Translations under genes and position numbers: made by a program
Notes under the pieces: generated by a model
Databases searched by the model: none
The model's input: the letters and a program-made list of their open reading frames with translations, nothing else
What the model was told of the DNA's origin: nothing
In this document: positions 36,739 to 47,140 of the stretch, one piece after another
How the letters are laid out: each line of letters opens with the position of its first letter
How positions within the stretch are numbered: position 1 is the first letter of the stretch
From: Hyphomicrobiales bacterium
Lineage (GTDB): Bacteria > Pseudomonadota > Alphaproteobacteria > Rhizobiales > Rhizobiaceae
NCBI GenBank assembly: GCA_900466875.1
Contig: UBNQ01000009.1
Coordinates: 180,959-244,958 of the forward strand
Direction: 5' to 3'
DNA: 64,000 nucleotides

Positions 36739-38612
36739 GATGCCTGCCTCATATTCTTTTCTGCTTTCCTAACCAGCGCCAATAACAGCGTAACAGCCGC
36801 CGGCGTCATACCTTCAATATTGGCCGCCTGCGCAATCGTACGAGGTTGGGCGCGTCGAAGCTTTAGTTTCAACTCATTCGACAAACCTGACAAACTGTCG
36901 AAATCAAACGACCTAGGGATTTCAAGCGCCTCGTCTCGTCGTGCTGATCGAATATCATTGGCCTGTCGCTCCATATAAACGGCATAACTGGCTTCGATCT
37001 CCAAAGCTTCGGCGACCTTCGGCGACAGTTCCGAAAGCTCGCCCCATATCTTTGAGAGACGATCGATGTCGATATCGGGATGAGAGAGAATCTCGTAGCT
37101 GCTACGCCGCTGACCGTCCTTATTCAGATGTAACCCGTATTGCTCTGCTTCATTCGGCGTCATGGTCAGGGCCTTCAACTGATGCCGCCCCGCATCAAGA
37201 GCGCCGACATAGGCTTCAAACCTCTTGGAACGTGCAGGGCCGACCAAGCCCAGCTCAATCCCGCGACCCGTCAGGCGAATATCGGCATTGTCCGAACGAA
37301 GCGACAGCCGGAATTCCGCACGGGACGTGAACATTCGATAAGGTTCAGTCACGCCTCGATTGATCAGATCGTCGATCATGACACCGATGTAGGATTCCGT
37401 GCGACTAAAAACGTGAGGCTGCAGTCCCTGCGCGCGGCGAGCCGCATTCAAGCCGCCAACCAGTCCCTGGGCACCCGCCTCTTCATAACCCGTCGTCCCA
37501 TTGATCTGCCCGACCAGAAACAGCCCTTTGACAGACTTCGTCTCCAACCAAGGCTGTAGCTCTCTCGGATCGACATGATCGTATTCGATGGCGTAAGCGG
37601 GATGAAGGATTTTCACCTTTTCCAGACCAGGAATGGTGTGGATGAAAGCTTCCTGAACATCCTCAGGTAGAGAGGTGGAAATCCCGTTCGGATAGACGGT
37701 GAAGTCGTCCAGGCCTTCCGGTTCCAGAAAGATCTGATGACCGTCCCGCTCACCAAAGCGGACGATCTTGTCCTCGATGGAGGGGCAATAGCGAGGACCC
37801 ACACCCTCGATCTGACCGGAATACATAGCCGACAGATGAATGTTATCTGCAATGATGCGATGCGTTTCGGCCGTTGTCCTTGTAACGCCACAAGCAATCT
37901 GAGGATTGCTGATCCGGTCGGTCATGAAGGAAAATGGCGTCGGAATATCATCCGCCTCCTGCCGATCGATGGACGCCCAGTCAATCGTCCGTCCATCCAG
38001 ACGGGCGGGGGTGCCGGTCTTCAAACGTCCGAGCGCGAATCCATGGCGCTTCAATGTCTCGGAAAGGCCAACCGACGGCGCCTCACCACTTCGACCTGCA
38101 GGTATTTGCTTCTGGCCGATATGGATCAGACCGCGCAGGAACGTTCCGGTCGCCAGCACGACCGAGTTGCAGACAAGGCGACTTCCATCGGAAAGCAGAA
38201 GAGCCTCAACCGCTCCATCCTCCCCCATCTCGATGTCAAAAGCATCGCCTTCCACGACTGTGAGATTGGCGTGGTTTTCGATCTCGCGTTGCATCGCTTC
38301 GCGATAGAGACGACGATCCGCCTGCGTTCGCGGACCGCGGACAGCCGGACCCTTTTTTCGGTTCAGAAGCCGGAACTGAATGCCTGCCGCATCCGCCACG
38401 CGGCCCATCAAGCCATCCAGTGCATCGATCTCGCGCACGAGATGTCCTTTGCCCAACCCGCCAATCGCCGGATTACAGGACATGACGCCGATGGTCTCGC
38501 GCTTGTGCGTGACCAATGCGACCGAAGACCCGACGCGGGCGGCGGCACTCGCAGCCTCGCATCCGGCATGCCCGCCGCCAACGACGACCACATCAAAGGT
38601 CATTTCAGCCAT
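36735..38612 (-). CDS. mnmG: tRNA U34 carboxymethylaminomethyl modification enzyme MnmG (GidA)
   Basis: MnmG, with MnmE, adds the carboxymethylaminomethyl group to U34 of several tRNAs using FAD and folate. The 625-residue product has the FAD site [59 protein letters not shown] and [13 protein letters not shown], with a C-terminal helical domain for MnmE/tRNA contact. ATG at 38612 has AGAGG upstream. It is separated from mnmE by a short gap containing a parS site, and overlaps rsmG by 4 bases. Confidence 0.97.
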   Translation of the reverse strand: MAEMTFDVVVVGGGHAGCEAASAAARVGSSVALVTHKRETIGVMSCNPAIGGLGKGHLVREIDALDGLMGRVADAAGIQFRLLNRKKGPAVRGPRTQADRRLYREAMQREIENHANLTVVEGDAFDIEMGEDGAVEALLLSDGSRLVCNSVVLATGTFLRGLIHIGQKQIPAGRSGEAPSVGLSETLKRHGFALGRLKTGTPARLDGRTIDWASIDRQEADDIPTPFSFMTDRISNPQIACGVTRTTAETHRIIADNIHLSAMYSGQIEGVGPRYCPSIEDKIVRFGERDGHQIFLEPEGLDDFTVYPNGISTSLPEDVQEAFIHTIPGLEKVKILHPAYAIEYDHVDPRELQPWLETKSVKGLFLVGQINGTTGYEEAGAQGLVGGLNAARRAQGLQPHVFSRTESYIGVMIDDLINRGVTEPYRMFTSRAEFRLSLRSDNADIRLTGRGIELGLVGPARSKRFEAYVGALDAGRHQLKALTMTPNEAEQYGLHLNKDGQRRSSYEILSHPDIDIDRLSKIWGELSELSPKVAEALEIEASYAVYMERQANDIRSARRDEALEIPRSFDFDSLSGLSNELKLKLRRAQPRTIAQAANIEGMTPAAVTLLLALVRKAEKNMRQAS

Positions 38613-38623
38613 GGAAGCCTCTG

Positions 38624-38639
38624 TGTTTCACGTGAATCA
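38624..38639. other. parS: parS centromere site between mnmE and mnmG (15 of 16)
   Basis: TGTTTCACGTGAATCA differs at one position from TGTTTCACGTGAAACA. It overlaps the mnmE stop region and lies just upstream of mnmG. With the rsmG site it forms a pair 1.9 kb apart, close to parAB. Confidence 0.87.
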
Positions 38640-39929
38640 TTTGCCGATGCAGAATTTCGAGAAGATCACATCGAGAAGATCTTCGACATCGACGCGACCG
38701 GTAATCCTGCCAAGCTCGTTTCCGGCCGCTCTCAAAGCATCGGCCTTCAACTCAAGTCGGGGTTCATCTAATGCATTTTGAATGAATTTGGAAGCCAGAG
38801 CGATATGCTCGCGATGCCTGTCATTGCTCGCCGGCAAACCCGCATGCCAGGTCTTTCGGGCCATATCAACGATAGCGCAGTGCACCCTGTCCAGACCCTC
38901 TCCGGTTATCGACGATATACGAACAGCATCGCCGTTTTCGTTCGGGTAAAGATCCGCCTTGGTCTCCACCTCCAGGTAGGAGACTGCGTAGTCTTCATAA
39001 ACAAGCGGATCGGATCCCGCTTCCCTGAGATACAGGATCATATCCGCTGAGCGTGCAGCAGCCCTGGCACGCTGTATGCCCTCACGCTCGACGATGTCTT
39101 CAGCCTCTCGAATGCCCGCCGTATCGTAAAGCCGAACCAGATAGCCTTCCATGTCCAGCTCGACGGTCAGAACATCACGTGTGGTCCCGGCAATATCGGT
39201 CACGATGGCGACTTCGCGTTTTGCCATCGCGTTCAACAGGCTTGATTTCCCCGCATTCGGAGCACCGATGATGGCAACCTTGAAACCGTTGCGGATGATT
39301 TCGGCAGATTTGGCAGACGCGGAGACCGCCGACATTTCCACCATCAGATCAGCAAGATCAACACTTATCAGATCCGCGGCCGAAACCGGAACATCCTCTT
39401 CATCGGCAAAATCCAGCTCGGCCTCGATCATCGCTCTCGCATAGGTCAGGCGCTCCGCCCATCCGCTATATTGCGCCGATAATGCGCCCATCCCGGTCTG
39501 GAGTGCGAGTTTCCGCTGCATCTCAGTCTCCGCCGAGACCAGATCAGACAGGCCTTCAACTTCAACAAGGTCGAGCCTTCCATGTTCAAAAGCACGACGG
39601 GCAAATTCTCCGGCCTCCGCGGGACGTAGATCGAATGCGCGCAGCGTTTCCGCAACTGCATTCACCACAGCCCGGCTGCCATGAACCTGCAACTCCGCGC
39701 AATCTTCACCAGTAAAGGAATGCGGAGCCTGGAAATAGAGCACCAGACCTTGGTCCAGTATTTCACCGTTTCGGTTCCGAATCGTTCGCAGACTTGCTTG
39801 CCGCGGCATCGGCAAAGTCCCGGCAATCTCAGTCAGAACAGCGATTGTCGCTGGACCGCTTATGCGTATCACGGCCACGCCAGCCGGTGGCTGTCCGCTT
39901 GAAAGCGCGAAGATTGTTGCCTGTGTCAT
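38637..39929 (-). CDS. mnmE: tRNA modification GTPase MnmE (TrmE)
   Basis: MnmE is the GTPase partner of MnmG in tRNA U34 modification. From ATG at 39929 ([12 protein letters not shown]) there are 430 residues: an N-terminal formyl-THF-binding domain ([16 protein letters not shown]), a helical domain, an inserted G domain with [22 protein letters not shown] and [12 protein letters not shown], and the C-terminal FCIGK whose Cys is conserved. An in-frame start 7 codons upstream is less likely. rho lies just upstream, after its own terminator. Confidence 0.97.
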   Translation of the reverse strand: MTQATIFALSSGQPPAGVAVIRISGPATIAVLTEIAGTLPMPRQASLRTIRNRNGEILDQGLVLYFQAPHSFTGEDCAELQVHGSRAVVNAVAETLRAFDLRPAEAGEFARRAFEHGRLDLVEVEGLSDLVSAETEMQRKLALQTGMGALSAQYSGWAERLTYARAMIEAELDFADEEDVPVSAADLISVDLADLMVEMSAVSASAKSAEIIRNGFKVAIIGAPNAGKSSLLNAMAKREVAIVTDIAGTTRDVLTVELDMEGYLVRLYDTAGIREAEDIVEREGIQRARAAARSADMILYLREAGSDPLVYEDYAVSYLEVETKADLYPNENGDAVRISSITGEGLDRVHCAIVDMARKTWHAGLPASNDRHREHIALASKFIQNALDEPRLELKADALRAAGNELGRITGRVDVEDLLDVIFSKFCIGK

Positions 39930-39957
39930 GTCTTCGTTCCATATCCACAAAAGACAA

Positions 39958-39980
39958 AGGCGCCCGAATATCGGGCGCCT
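39958..39980 (-). terminator. Rho-independent terminator of rho
   Basis: AGGCGCCCGA / TCGGGCGCCT with loop ATA; on the minus strand it is followed by TTTGTCTTTTG. It lies between the rho stop and the mnmE start. Confidence 0.87.
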
Positions 39981-40009
39981 GCAATTTTGGCGACGAATCC
40001 AGCTAAGGA

Positions 40010-41275
40010 TTACGTGTTCATCGAGTCGAAGAAGTCGCCATTGTTCTTGGTCTGCTTCAGCTTGTCGATCAGGAACTCGATCGCATCCGTTGTCCCCATC
40101 GGCGCGAGAATACGGCGAAGAACGAATATCTTCTGCAAATCCTGGCGCGGAACCAGCAGGTCTTCCTTACGCGTACCGGACTTGAGGATATCCATCGCCG
40201 GGAAGATGCGCTTGTCGGCAACCTTGCGGTCGAGCACGATTTCCGAGTTACCCGTACCCTTGAATTCTTCGAAGATGACTTCGTCCATACGACTGCCCGT
40301 ATCGATCAGCGCCGTAGCAATGATCGTCAGCGAACCGCCTTCTTCGATGTTACGCGCAGCACCGAAGAAACGCTTCGGCCGCTGCAGGGCATTCGCATCC
40401 ACACCACCGGTCAGAACCTTGCCTGAGGACGGCACGACGGTGTTGTAAGCGCGTCCCAGACGGGTGATCGAATCGAGCAGGATAACGACGTCACGGCCGT
40501 GCTCGACGAGACGCTTGGCCTTTTCGATGACCATTTCGGCGACCTGCACGTGGCGCACCGCCGGCTCGTCGAAGGTCGACGAAACGACTTCGCCCTTCAC
40601 CGAACGCTGCATGTCCGTCACTTCTTCCGGACGTTCGTCGATCAGGAGAACGATCAGGTAACATTCCGGATGGTTGGCGGTAATAGAATGCGCGATATTC
40701 TGCAGAAGAACGGTTTTACCGGTACGCGGCGGCGCAACGATCAGACCACGCTGGCCCTTCCCGAGCGGTGCCACCAGGTCGATGACGCGCGCAGAATTGT
40801 CCTTCGACGTCGGGATATCGAGTTCCATCTTGAACCGCTCGTTCGGATAGAGCGGTGTCAGGTTGTCGAAATGAACCTTGTGCCTGATCTTTTCGGGATC
40901 ATCGAAATTGATCGTGTTGACCTTGAGAAGGGCAAAATAACGCTCGCCTTCCTTCGGTCCGCGGATTGGCCCCTCGACGGTATCACCCGTCTTGAGCGAA
41001 AACCGGCGGATCTGCGACGGCGAGATATAAATATCATCCGGACCCGGCAGATAGTTCGCATTTGCGGAACGCAGGAAGCCGAATCCGTCCTGGAGAACTT
41101 CAACCACGCCCTCGCCGATGATTTCCACGTCCTGACTGGCAAGAACCTTCAGAATTGCAAACATCAACTCCTGCTTGCGCATGGTGCTGGCGTTTTCGAC
41201 CTCCAGCGACTCTGCGAAGGTCAGCAAATCCGTCGGGGATTTGCTCTTGAGTTCTTGAAGCTTCATTTCAGCCAT
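40010..41275 (-). CDS. rho: Transcription termination factor Rho
   Basis: Rho is the hexameric RNA helicase that ends transcription. The 421-residue product has the N-terminal helical bundle ([21 protein letters not shown]), the primary RNA-binding fold with [13 protein letters not shown] [26 protein letters not shown], Walker A APPRTGKT, Walker [17 protein letters not shown], the Q-loop and R-loop [21 protein letters not shown], and an SGTRKEDLL end. Length is normal. The 180 bases upstream to hemJ hold its leader and promoter; I see no regulatory motif there. Confidence 0.98.
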   Translation of the reverse strand: MAEMKLQELKSKSPTDLLTFAESLEVENASTMRKQELMFAILKVLASQDVEIIGEGVVEVLQDGFGFLRSANANYLPGPDDIYISPSQIRRFSLKTGDTVEGPIRGPKEGERYFALLKVNTINFDDPEKIRHKVHFDNLTPLYPNERFKMELDIPTSKDNSARVIDLVAPLGKGQRGLIVAPPRTGKTVLLQNIAHSITANHPECYLIVLLIDERPEEVTDMQRSVKGEVVSSTFDEPAVRHVQVAEMVIEKAKRLVEHGRDVVILLDSITRLGRAYNTVVPSSGKVLTGGVDANALQRPKRFFGAARNIEEGGSLTIIATALIDTGSRMDEVIFEEFKGTGNSEIVLDRKVADKRIFPAMDILKSGTRKEDLLVPRQDLQKIFVLRRILAPMGTTDAIEFLIDKLKQTKNNGDFFDSMNT

Positions 41276-41455
41276 GAAGAGGGGACCACTTGAGAAAATA
41301 TAAGGGAAATAGGGCGTGTCGGTGAAATTCGCTACCGCGGATGAAATCCGGGGACAACGTCGGTTACACGCATGCCACGAGAAGGAGGTGACGGGAAAAT
41401 AGCGATTCCCGCTCCATGCCGCAAGAGGCTTATTCAGAAAAAGGCAAGCGCTTTC

Positions 41456-42001
41456 TCAGAACGGCTTGACGATAACCAGGATCACGATCGCAATCATCAG
41501 AACGGTGGGCACTTCGTTCCATATCCGCCAGTGACTTGCCTTGCGCCTTGGCTTGTCCGCGGCAAAATCGCGAACGGCGCGACCAAACAGCACATGAACG
41601 CCGGTAAGCGCCACGACCATGGCGATTTTGCCATGGAGCCAACCGCCCTGGAACCCATAGACATCCCAGGCTAGGTAAAGTCCCAACACCCAGCTGACCA
41701 TCATCGCCGGATTCATGATCACCTTGAGCAGGCGCCGTTCCATCATCTTGAATGTCTCCGATCGATCGGAACCGATCGGCGCATCCGTGTGATAGATGAA
41801 AAGCCTTGGCAGATAGAGAAGCCCTGCCATCCACGACATCACCGCAACGACGTGAAACGCCTTCACATACGAGATGAAATCATCCGGCCGCAGGACGTAG
41901 GTCAGAACCAGAATGAGCAGAAATATGCCAAGCGCGATGAATGCCCGCGCCTTGGCTTTCCCGCCCGCGCCCTCATCACCGGGTTCCTCATGCGGGGCCA
42001 T
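41456..42001 (-). CDS. hemJ: Protoporphyrinogen IX oxidase, HemJ type
   Basis: HemJ is the membrane haem b-containing protoporphyrinogen oxidase used by many Alphaproteobacteria in place of HemG/HemY. The 181 residues have a hydrophilic N-terminus, four predicted membrane helices, and SYVKAFHVVAVMSWMAGLLYLPRLFIYH with the conserved His, then LLKVIMNPAMMVSW and WLHGKIAMV. It follows hemE with a one-base stop/start overlap (TGATG), so the two haem genes are coupled. Confidence 0.95.
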   Translation of the reverse strand: MAPHEEPGDEGAGGKAKARAFIALGIFLLILVLTYVLRPDDFISYVKAFHVVAVMSWMAGLLYLPRLFIYHTDAPIGSDRSETFKMMERRLLKVIMNPAMMVSWVLGLYLAWDVYGFQGGWLHGKIAMVVALTGVHVLFGRAVRDFAADKPRRKASHWRIWNEVPTVLMIAIVILVIVKPF

Positions 42002-43035
42002 CAGATCAGGCCCCTCACATGTTTCACCAGTTTGGCGACATTGTCCGGGTCGGCTTCCGGCGTGATGCCGTGACCGAGATTGAAGATCAGCGGCCCGTTG
42101 CCCAGAGCCTGCAGGATCGCGTCGATGCCGTCGTAAAGCGATTGCCCGCCGGCAACCACCCGCATCGGATCGAGATTGCCCTGCACCGGCCCGTCCTTCT
42201 GCAATTCAGCCGCAAACGACAACGGCACGCTCCAGTCCAGTCCGATCGCGTCGGCGCCGGTCTTCTGCCGGTAATGGCGCAGGTTCATTCCAGCGCCCTT
42301 GGCAAAGGCGATGATGCGCGCATCCGGACGCTGGCGACGTACGATTTCGATGATCCGGGCGACCGGCTTCACCGCAAAGTCCTCGAATTCCTCTTCGCCA
42401 AGAACACCAGCCCAGGAATCGAAAATCTGAACGGCATCGGCGCCCGCATCGATCTGTGAGATCAGATAATCGGCGGAAACCTCGGCGAGAAATGCCAGCA
42501 GATGTTCGAGCGCCTTACGATTGCGGTAACCGAACAGGCGGGCAGGGGACTGGTCGGGCGTTCCATGTCCGGCAATCATATAGGTCGCAACGGTCCACGG
42601 AGCTCCGCAGAAGCCGAGAAGGGCAGTCTCGGCAGGCAGCTCCTGCCTCAGGCGCTTTACCGTCTCGAAAACGGGAGAGAGGTGTGAAAGCACGCCATCC
42701 GCCTTCAGCGCATGGATGCCCGTCTCGTCGATCGGATCCATCTGCGGTCCTTCGCCGGGCGTGAATCGAACCTTTCTGTCCAGAGCATCGGGAATGACCA
42801 GGATATCGGAAAACAGGATTGCCGCGTCGAACGCATAACGCCTGATCGGCTGGAGGGTGACCTCGACAGCCAGATCAGGCGTATAACAGAGATCGAGGAA
42901 CCCACCCGCCTCCTGGCGCGTTGCACGGTACTCGGGAAGATACCGGCCTGCCTGTCTCATAAGCCAGAGTGGAGGAGGTGCGACAGTCTTGCCTTCCAGC
43001 ACCTCGACGATCTTCCGTTTCACAGGCAAAGGCAT
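42001..43035 (-). CDS. hemE: Uroporphyrinogen decarboxylase
   Basis: HemE removes four carboxyl groups from uroporphyrinogen III to give coproporphyrinogen III. The 344-residue cytosolic TIM-barrel enzyme has the N-terminal [27 protein letters not shown] with the catalytic Asp, [13 protein letters not shown], and DSWAGVL and [13 protein letters not shown]. It is the first gene left of the origin, transcribed away from it, as hemE is in Caulobacter and other Alphaproteobacteria. hemJ follows. Confidence 0.98.
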   Translation of the reverse strand: MPLPVKRKIVEVLEGKTVAPPPLWLMRQAGRYLPEYRATRQEAGGFLDLCYTPDLAVEVTLQPIRRYAFDAAILFSDILVIPDALDRKVRFTPGEGPQMDPIDETGIHALKADGVLSHLSPVFETVKRLRQELPAETALLGFCGAPWTVATYMIAGHGTPDQSPARLFGYRNRKALEHLLAFLAEVSADYLISQIDAGADAVQIFDSWAGVLGEEEFEDFAVKPVARIIEIVRRQRPDARIIAFAKGAGMNLRHYRQKTGADAIGLDWSVPLSFAAELQKDGPVQGNLDPMRVVAGGQSLYDGIDAILQALGNGPLIFNLGHGITPEADPDNVAKLVKHVRGLI

Positions 43036-43261
43036 CTATCCCCTATAAAAAGAATCTAATTTCTATTGGTTTCTATTTCTTAGAGTCGGTGAGTATCAAG
43101 GATTAAAGTCAAACCCCAGGTTAACCAGGATTGTGTCCTCATTCACAGGTCGGGATGAAAAGCATTTCGCAGAATTTTGGAACTAGGTGGGAAATTCTAG
43201 ATTTTGTAGTGAAATCAAGATTCTGATCGGTATTATCGAAAATCTGTGGCTGTAGACAACG

Positions 43262-43270
43262 TGTGGATAA
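43262..43270 (-). promoter_or_regulatory. DnaA box, perfect match
   Basis: TGTGGATAA is the exact reverse of the consensus TTATCCACA. It is in the middle of the proposed origin. Confidence 0.85.
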
Positions 43271-43288
43271 GTTTGGCAGAACTGACAA

Positions 43289-43297
43289 TTGTCCACG
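43289..43297 (+). promoter_or_regulatory. DnaA-box-like site (7 of 9)
   Basis: TTGTCCACG differs from TTATCCACA at two positions. It is supported mainly by its clustering with stronger boxes 19-120 bases away. Confidence 0.45.
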
Positions 43298-43340
43298 CAA
43301 ATCACACCCTCCTGTTCCATCAATCCGTCTGACCGCTAAT

Positions 43341-43349
43341 TGTGGAAAA
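43341..43349 (-). promoter_or_regulatory. DnaA-box-like site (8 of 9)
   Basis: TGTGGAAAA is the reverse of TTTTCCACA, one mismatch from the consensus. Confidence 0.6.
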
Positions 43350-43408
43350 CGAGGCAGTTTTCCCGCCGCCTGCCCCTCCCTGGCGTCAGGGTGGTCGCCT
43401 GTCCCGAG

Positions 43409-43417
43409 TTATCAACA
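43409..43417 (+). promoter_or_regulatory. DnaA box, variant TTATCAACA
   Basis: TTATCAACA fits the relaxed consensus TTATC[C/A]A[C/A]A. It is just upstream of the GTG start of the PPDK-regulator gene. Confidence 0.65.
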
Positions 43418-43433
43418 AACGGTAAAGAATAAC

Positions 43434-44255
43434 GTGGAGAACCGGAAAAACTTCTTCCACCTGCACCTCGTTTCTGACTCCACCGGCGAGACGTTGATCT
43501 CGGCCGGGCGGGCAGTCGCGGCCCAATTCCAAAATAGCTATGCGCTGGAACACGTCTATCCGCTGATCAGAAACCGCAAGCAGCTTGCGGCGGTCATGGA
43601 TGCCGTCGACGCTGAACCCGGCATCGTTCTCTATACGATCGTGGATCAGGACCTGGCGTCCCTGATCGATCTTCGATGCCGTGAAATGGGCGTACCCTGC
43701 GTAAATGTGCTGGAGCCTGTGCTTGCCGTCTTCCAGACCTATCTGGGCGCGCCGTCGCGCCGTCGTGTCGGCGCGCAGCATGCCCTCAACGAAGATTATT
43801 TTGCCAGGATCGAAGCGCTGAACTTCGCCATGGATCATGACGACGGCCAGATGCCGGAGACCTATGATGAGGCTGATGTCGTTTTGATCGGCATCAGCCG
43901 CACATCCAAGACGCCGACCAGCATTTATCTGGCAAACCGTGGGATCAAGACGGCAAATATTCCGATCGTGCCGGGCGCCGAGCTTCCCGATGCTCTCTAC
44001 AATGCGACGCGGCCCCTGATCGTCGGCCTGATTGCGACCACCGACCGCATTTCGCAGGTTCGCGAAAACCGTGAACTCGGCAGCTCGCAGGGGCTTGATC
44101 GAAATACCTATACGGATCGCGCCAGCATCAATGAAGAGCTCAAATATGCCCGGGCGCTCTGCGCGCGAAACAACTGGCCGATCATCGATGTTTCCCGGCG
44201 TTCCATCGAGGAGACTGCCGCAGCAATTCTTGCCCTGCGCCCGAAGCTCAGATAA
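43434..44255 (+). CDS. Pyruvate,phosphate dikinase regulatory protein (kinase / pyrophosphorylase)
   Basis: This 273-residue cytosolic protein is a DUF299-family bifunctional ADP-dependent kinase and Pi-dependent pyrophosphorylase that inactivates and reactivates pyruvate,phosphate dikinase by threonine phosphorylation. It has [15 protein letters not shown] at the start, GARRR-like [21 protein letters not shown], and the P-loop [23 protein letters not shown]. The start is GTG at 43434 in [10 protein letters not shown], since longer in-frame starts run into the origin. It is the first gene right of the origin. Confidence 0.93.
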   Translation: MENRKNFFHLHLVSDSTGETLISAGRAVAAQFQNSYALEHVYPLIRNRKQLAAVMDAVDAEPGIVLYTIVDQDLASLIDLRCREMGVPCVNVLEPVLAVFQTYLGAPSRRRVGAQHALNEDYFARIEALNFAMDHDDGQMPETYDEADVVLIGISRTSKTPTSIYLANRGIKTANIPIVPGAELPDALYNATRPLIVGLIATTDRISQVRENRELGSSQGLDRNTYTDRASINEELKYARALCARNNWPIIDVSRRSIEETAAAILALRPKLR

Positions 44256-44278
44256 TCCCGAACTGCTTTCTATCGGAG

Positions 44279-44878
44279 ATGATATCTGAAGTGACACTCG
44301 TCCTTGCCTCCTCAAGTCCTTTTCGCCGCATGCTGCTGCAAAATGCCGGTCTGACGTTTGAATCACACGCGGCTGATATCGATGAAAGAGAGATTGAGGC
44401 ATCCGAAGACAGTGCTGGCCCCGAAGCGGTTGCCGGAATTCTCGCCAGAGCCAAGGCGCAGGACGTATCACGCCATTTTCCGGACGCATTGGTGATCGGT
44501 TCCGATCAGATGATGTCTCTTGGAGATCGCGTCTATCACAAGGCAAGGAACCGCCACGAAGCTCGGGAGAACCTGATGTCGCTCTCCGGCCGGACCCATC
44601 GGCTGAACAGTGCTGTCGCTGTCGTGAGGAACGGAAACGTGGTCTGGGAACACATCGCCTATGCCGAGTTGACTGCGCGTGAACTGACAGGGGAATTTGT
44701 CGACCGGTATCTCGACAGGATCGGTGACAAGGCGTTTTCCAGTGTCGGCGGCTATCAGATGGAAGGAGAAGGAATTCATCTCTTTTCCGCCATTGAAGGC
44801 GATTATTTCACCATTCTGGGCCTGCCCATGCTTCCCCTTCTGGAGGAACTGCGCCGTTTGGGAGAGATAGATGGTTGA
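44279..44878 (+). CDS. maf: Maf-family nucleoside triphosphate pyrophosphatase
   Basis: Maf proteins hydrolyse modified or dispensable nucleotides (for example m7GTP or dTTP/UTP) and limit their incorporation. The 199-residue protein has [19 protein letters not shown], the [10 protein letters not shown] region, [13 protein letters not shown] and [17 protein letters not shown]. The start is either ATG at 44279, where GGAG abuts the codon, or GTG at 44291, which gives the usual short N-terminus; the second may be the true one. It overlaps aroE by 8 bases. Confidence 0.9.
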   Translation: MISEVTLVLASSSPFRRMLLQNAGLTFESHAADIDEREIEASEDSAGPEAVAGILARAKAQDVSRHFPDALVIGSDQMMSLGDRVYHKARNRHEARENLMSLSGRTHRLNSAVAVVRNGNVVWEHIAYAELTARELTGEFVDRYLDRIGDKAFSSVGGYQMEGEGIHLFSAIEGDYFTILGLPMLPLLEELRRLGEIDG

Positions 44879-45728
44879 TGGACGCGAAAGCGCAGCGCCA
44901 GCGGCATTCGTGACCGGCTGGCCGATCAAGCATTCCCGATCGCCGATCATTCATCGCCATTGGCTGAAGCAATATGGGCTGGCGGGCACTTATGATGCCG
45001 TCGCCGTGTCCGAGGAAGACTTTGCCGCCTTCATCGAGGCATTGAAGGATGGCAGCCGGGGCTTCTGCGGCGGTAATGTCACCATTCCGCACAAGGAGAC
45101 TGCTTTCCGGCTCAGCGACCGGCCCGATGAACTGGCACAGGAACTGGGCGCCGCCAATACGCTCTGGCTGCAGGATGGCCGGCTTCATGCGACGAATACC
45201 GACGGATATGGTTTTTCTGCCAATCTCGATGGCCTTCATCCCGGCTGGGACAAGGTCGATCGCGCCGTCATTCTCGGTGCCGGTGGCGCAAGCCGTGCTG
45301 TCATCCAGGCCATTCGGGATCGCGGTGTTGGCGAAATCCATGTCGTCAATCGCACCGTGTCACGTGCACAGGAACTTGCGGACCGCTTCGGTCCAAAAAT
45401 CCATGCTCATGGATTGCCTGCTCTTGCCGAAGTCATGGCCGGGGCCGGTCTGTTTGTGAACACGACATCGCTTGGCATGGATGGCGGGGAATCGACCGTC
45501 ATCGACTTTTCCATTCTGAAGACAGGCGCTCTGGTCACGGATATCGTTTACGTTCCCCTCGAAACGCCCATGCTGAGACAAGCCGGCGAACAGGGATACC
45601 CGACGGCTGACGGATTGGGGATGCTTCTGCATCAGGCCGTTCCCGGCTTCGAAAAATGGTTCGGCTGTCGTCCGGTTGTCGATGGCGGCCTGCGTGAACT
45701 CATCATCAAGGACATACAGGCGGTGTGA
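44871..45728 (+). CDS. aroE: Shikimate dehydrogenase
   Basis: AroE reduces 3-dehydroshikimate to shikimate with NADPH. The 285 residues show the substrate-binding [36 protein letters not shown] (catalytic Lys), [23 protein letters not shown], the NADP-binding [10 protein letters not shown] with VNRT following, and [20 protein letters not shown]. It overlaps maf upstream and coaE downstream, so maf-aroE-coaE-dnaQ is a tight operon. Confidence 0.97.
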   Translation: MVDGRESAAPAAFVTGWPIKHSRSPIIHRHWLKQYGLAGTYDAVAVSEEDFAAFIEALKDGSRGFCGGNVTIPHKETAFRLSDRPDELAQELGAANTLWLQDGRLHATNTDGYGFSANLDGLHPGWDKVDRAVILGAGGASRAVIQAIRDRGVGEIHVVNRTVSRAQELADRFGPKIHAHGLPALAEVMAGAGLFVNTTSLGMDGGESTVIDFSILKTGALVTDIVYVPLETPMLRQAGEQGYPTADGLGMLLHQAVPGFEKWFGCRPVVDGGLRELIIKDIQAV

Positions 45729-46333
45729 TGATTGTGATCGGATTGACCGGATCGATCGGCATGGGCAAGACAACCACTGCCGGCATGTTCAGGGATGAAG
45801 GTATTCCGGTCAACGATTCCGACGCCGTCGTTCATGAGCTCTATGAAACCGAGGCCGTTGAGCCCGTTGGCAGGGCCTTTCCGGGTTCTATCCGCGACGG
45901 TGCCGTCGACAGGACGGAACTCGCCCGCCAGCTTTCTCTCGATCCCGCAAACTTTAGCCGGCTGGAAGCGATCGTCCATCCGCTGGTCAGGGAGAGGGAA
46001 AAACAGTTTCTCGATACCCGGCGCTCTTCGGGCGCGGATCTCGTTCTCCTGGATATCCCATTGCTTTTCGAGACAGGCGCCGAAAAGCGTGTCGATGTGA
46101 TTGTGGTCGCGACCTGTGATCCACAGATACAGCGGCAGCGTGTTCTTGCCAGACCGGGCATGACGGAGGAAAAGTTCAACCTGATCCTGGGCCGTCAGCT
46201 GCCTGATTCGCAGAAACGTCAACGTGCCGATTTCCTGGTTGATACGGGTACTGGGCTAGATCAGGCAAGACAGCGAGTGCAGCAGATTATCGCCCTTCTG
46301 CGATCGGGCATACGGAGCGAAAGATATGCGTGA
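45728..46333 (+). CDS. coaE: Dephospho-CoA kinase
   Basis: CoaE phosphorylates the 3' hydroxyl of dephospho-CoA, the last step of CoA synthesis. The 201-residue product has the P-loop LTGSIGMGKTTTAG, the DSDAVVHELY substrate region, HPLVREREKQFL, and LDIPLLFETGAEKRVD. ATG at 45728 shares its first base with the aroE stop (TGATG); a GTG three bases earlier is an alternative. It overlaps dnaQ by 8 bases. Confidence 0.96.
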   Translation: MIVIGLTGSIGMGKTTTAGMFRDEGIPVNDSDAVVHELYETEAVEPVGRAFPGSIRDGAVDRTELARQLSLDPANFSRLEAIVHPLVREREKQFLDTRRSSGADLVLLDIPLLFETGAEKRVDVIVVATCDPQIQRQRVLARPGMTEEKFNLILGRQLPDSQKRQRADFLVDTGTGLDQARQRVQQIIALLRSGIRSERYA

Positions 46334-47030
46334 CATCATTTTCGATACGGAAACGACCGGGCTTGAATCGAAGCAGGACCGCATCATCGAAATCGGTGGC
46401 GTCGAGCTGATCAACAATTTCCCGAGCGGAAAGACGATCCACATTTTCATCAATCCGGGCGATCGCAAAGTTCACCCCGACGCTTTGGCCGTTCACGGCA
46501 TCACGGACGAGTTCCTGAAGGACAAGCCGGGTTTTGCAGATGTCGCCCAGCAGATCATTGATTTTTTCGATGGCGCAAGATGGATCGCCCATAACGCGAA
46601 TTTCGATATGGGCTTCATCAATGCCGAGTTCGAGCGGATAGGCTTGCCGCCCGTTCCGACAGAACAGGTTGTCGATACGCTGGCCATGGCGCGTCGTAAG
46701 CATCCAATGGGCCCGAACTCGCTCGATGCTCTTTGCCGACGTTACGGGATCGACAACGCACACCGTACCAAGCACGGGGCATTGCTCGACTCAGAACTGC
46801 TGGCCGAAGTTTATATCGAGATGAACGGCGGGCGGCAGGCGGCTCTCGGCCTAGTTGACTCCGATCAGCCCACAGAGGTTGACGAGACCGAGGATACCGT
46901 GATCGTTACGGATCAGGTGAGGCCGCGACCGCTGGCAAGCCGGCTGTCGGCGCAGGATATCGAAACCCACGCCTCCATGATCGCGTCCATGAAAGGCAAG
47001 GCGATCTGGCAGAAATATCGTCAGGAATAG
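46326..47030 (+). CDS. dnaQ: DNA polymerase III epsilon subunit (proofreading exonuclease)
   Basis: DnaQ is the 3'-5' proofreading exonuclease of the replicase. The 234-residue protein has ExoI IIFDTETTGL (catalytic D and E), ExoII HNANFDMGFI and ExoIII HGALLDSELLAEVY, then a linker and a C-terminal alpha-subunit-binding tail. It is the last of the maf-aroE-coaE-dnaQ overlap series and ends before an extragenic repeat and a bidirectional terminator. Confidence 0.97.
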   Translation: MRDIIFDTETTGLESKQDRIIEIGGVELINNFPSGKTIHIFINPGDRKVHPDALAVHGITDEFLKDKPGFADVAQQIIDFFDGARWIAHNANFDMGFINAEFERIGLPPVPTEQVVDTLAMARRKHPMGPNSLDALCRRYGIDNAHRTKHGALLDSELLAEVYIEMNGGRQAALGLVDSDQPTEVDETEDTVIVTDQVRPRPLASRLSAQDIETHASMIASMKGKAIWQKYRQE

Positions 47031-47095
47031 AGCTGCTTCATCGAACGCGGGAACCGGTTTTGCGTCCGGGGTAACGTGGAAACAAAGATATGCAA
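47030..47095. repeat. Rhizobial-type intergenic repeat, copy 2 (partial)
   Basis: This shares a 21-base identical core (47049-47069) and the following AAACAAAGA with the element at 16072-16176, but its outer stem sequences have diverged and the second stem-loop is missing. It overlaps the end of dnaQ. Confidence 0.65.
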
Positions 47096-47100
47096 CAATA

Positions 47101-47126
47101 AAAAAGCCCGGCAGACCGGGCTTTTT
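47101..47126. terminator. Bidirectional terminator between dnaQ and secB
   Basis: AAAAAGCCCGG / CCGGGCTTTTT with loop CAGA has A and T runs on both sides, so it can end transcripts of both convergent genes. Confidence 0.93.
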
Positions 47127-47140
47127 TGATCGTCTGCGGA

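Larger units (their letters stand above)
43036..43433. other. oriC: Probable chromosomal replication origin (oriC)
   Basis: This 398-base gap between hemE and the PPDK-regulator gene holds a perfect DnaA box, three variants, three GANTC methylation sites (43052, 43083, 43219) and AT-rich tracts near 43040-43085 and 43170-43240 in an otherwise GC-rich region. Flanking genes diverge from it and parAB/parS and gyrB lie on either side. The hemE-adjacent location is the known one in Caulobacter and in other Rhizobiales. Activity is inferred, not shown. Confidence 0.85.

Noticed and set aside
41276..41455. Leader peptide or regulatory RNA upstream of rho
   Set aside because: Only weak promoter-like elements and no conserved structure are visible.
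43101..43126. Possible CtrA binding site (TTAA...TTAA) in the origin
   Set aside because: The two TTAA elements at 43103 and 43121 are 14 bases apart, not the 7 needed for TTAA-N7-TTAA. A single TTAACC half-site is not enough.
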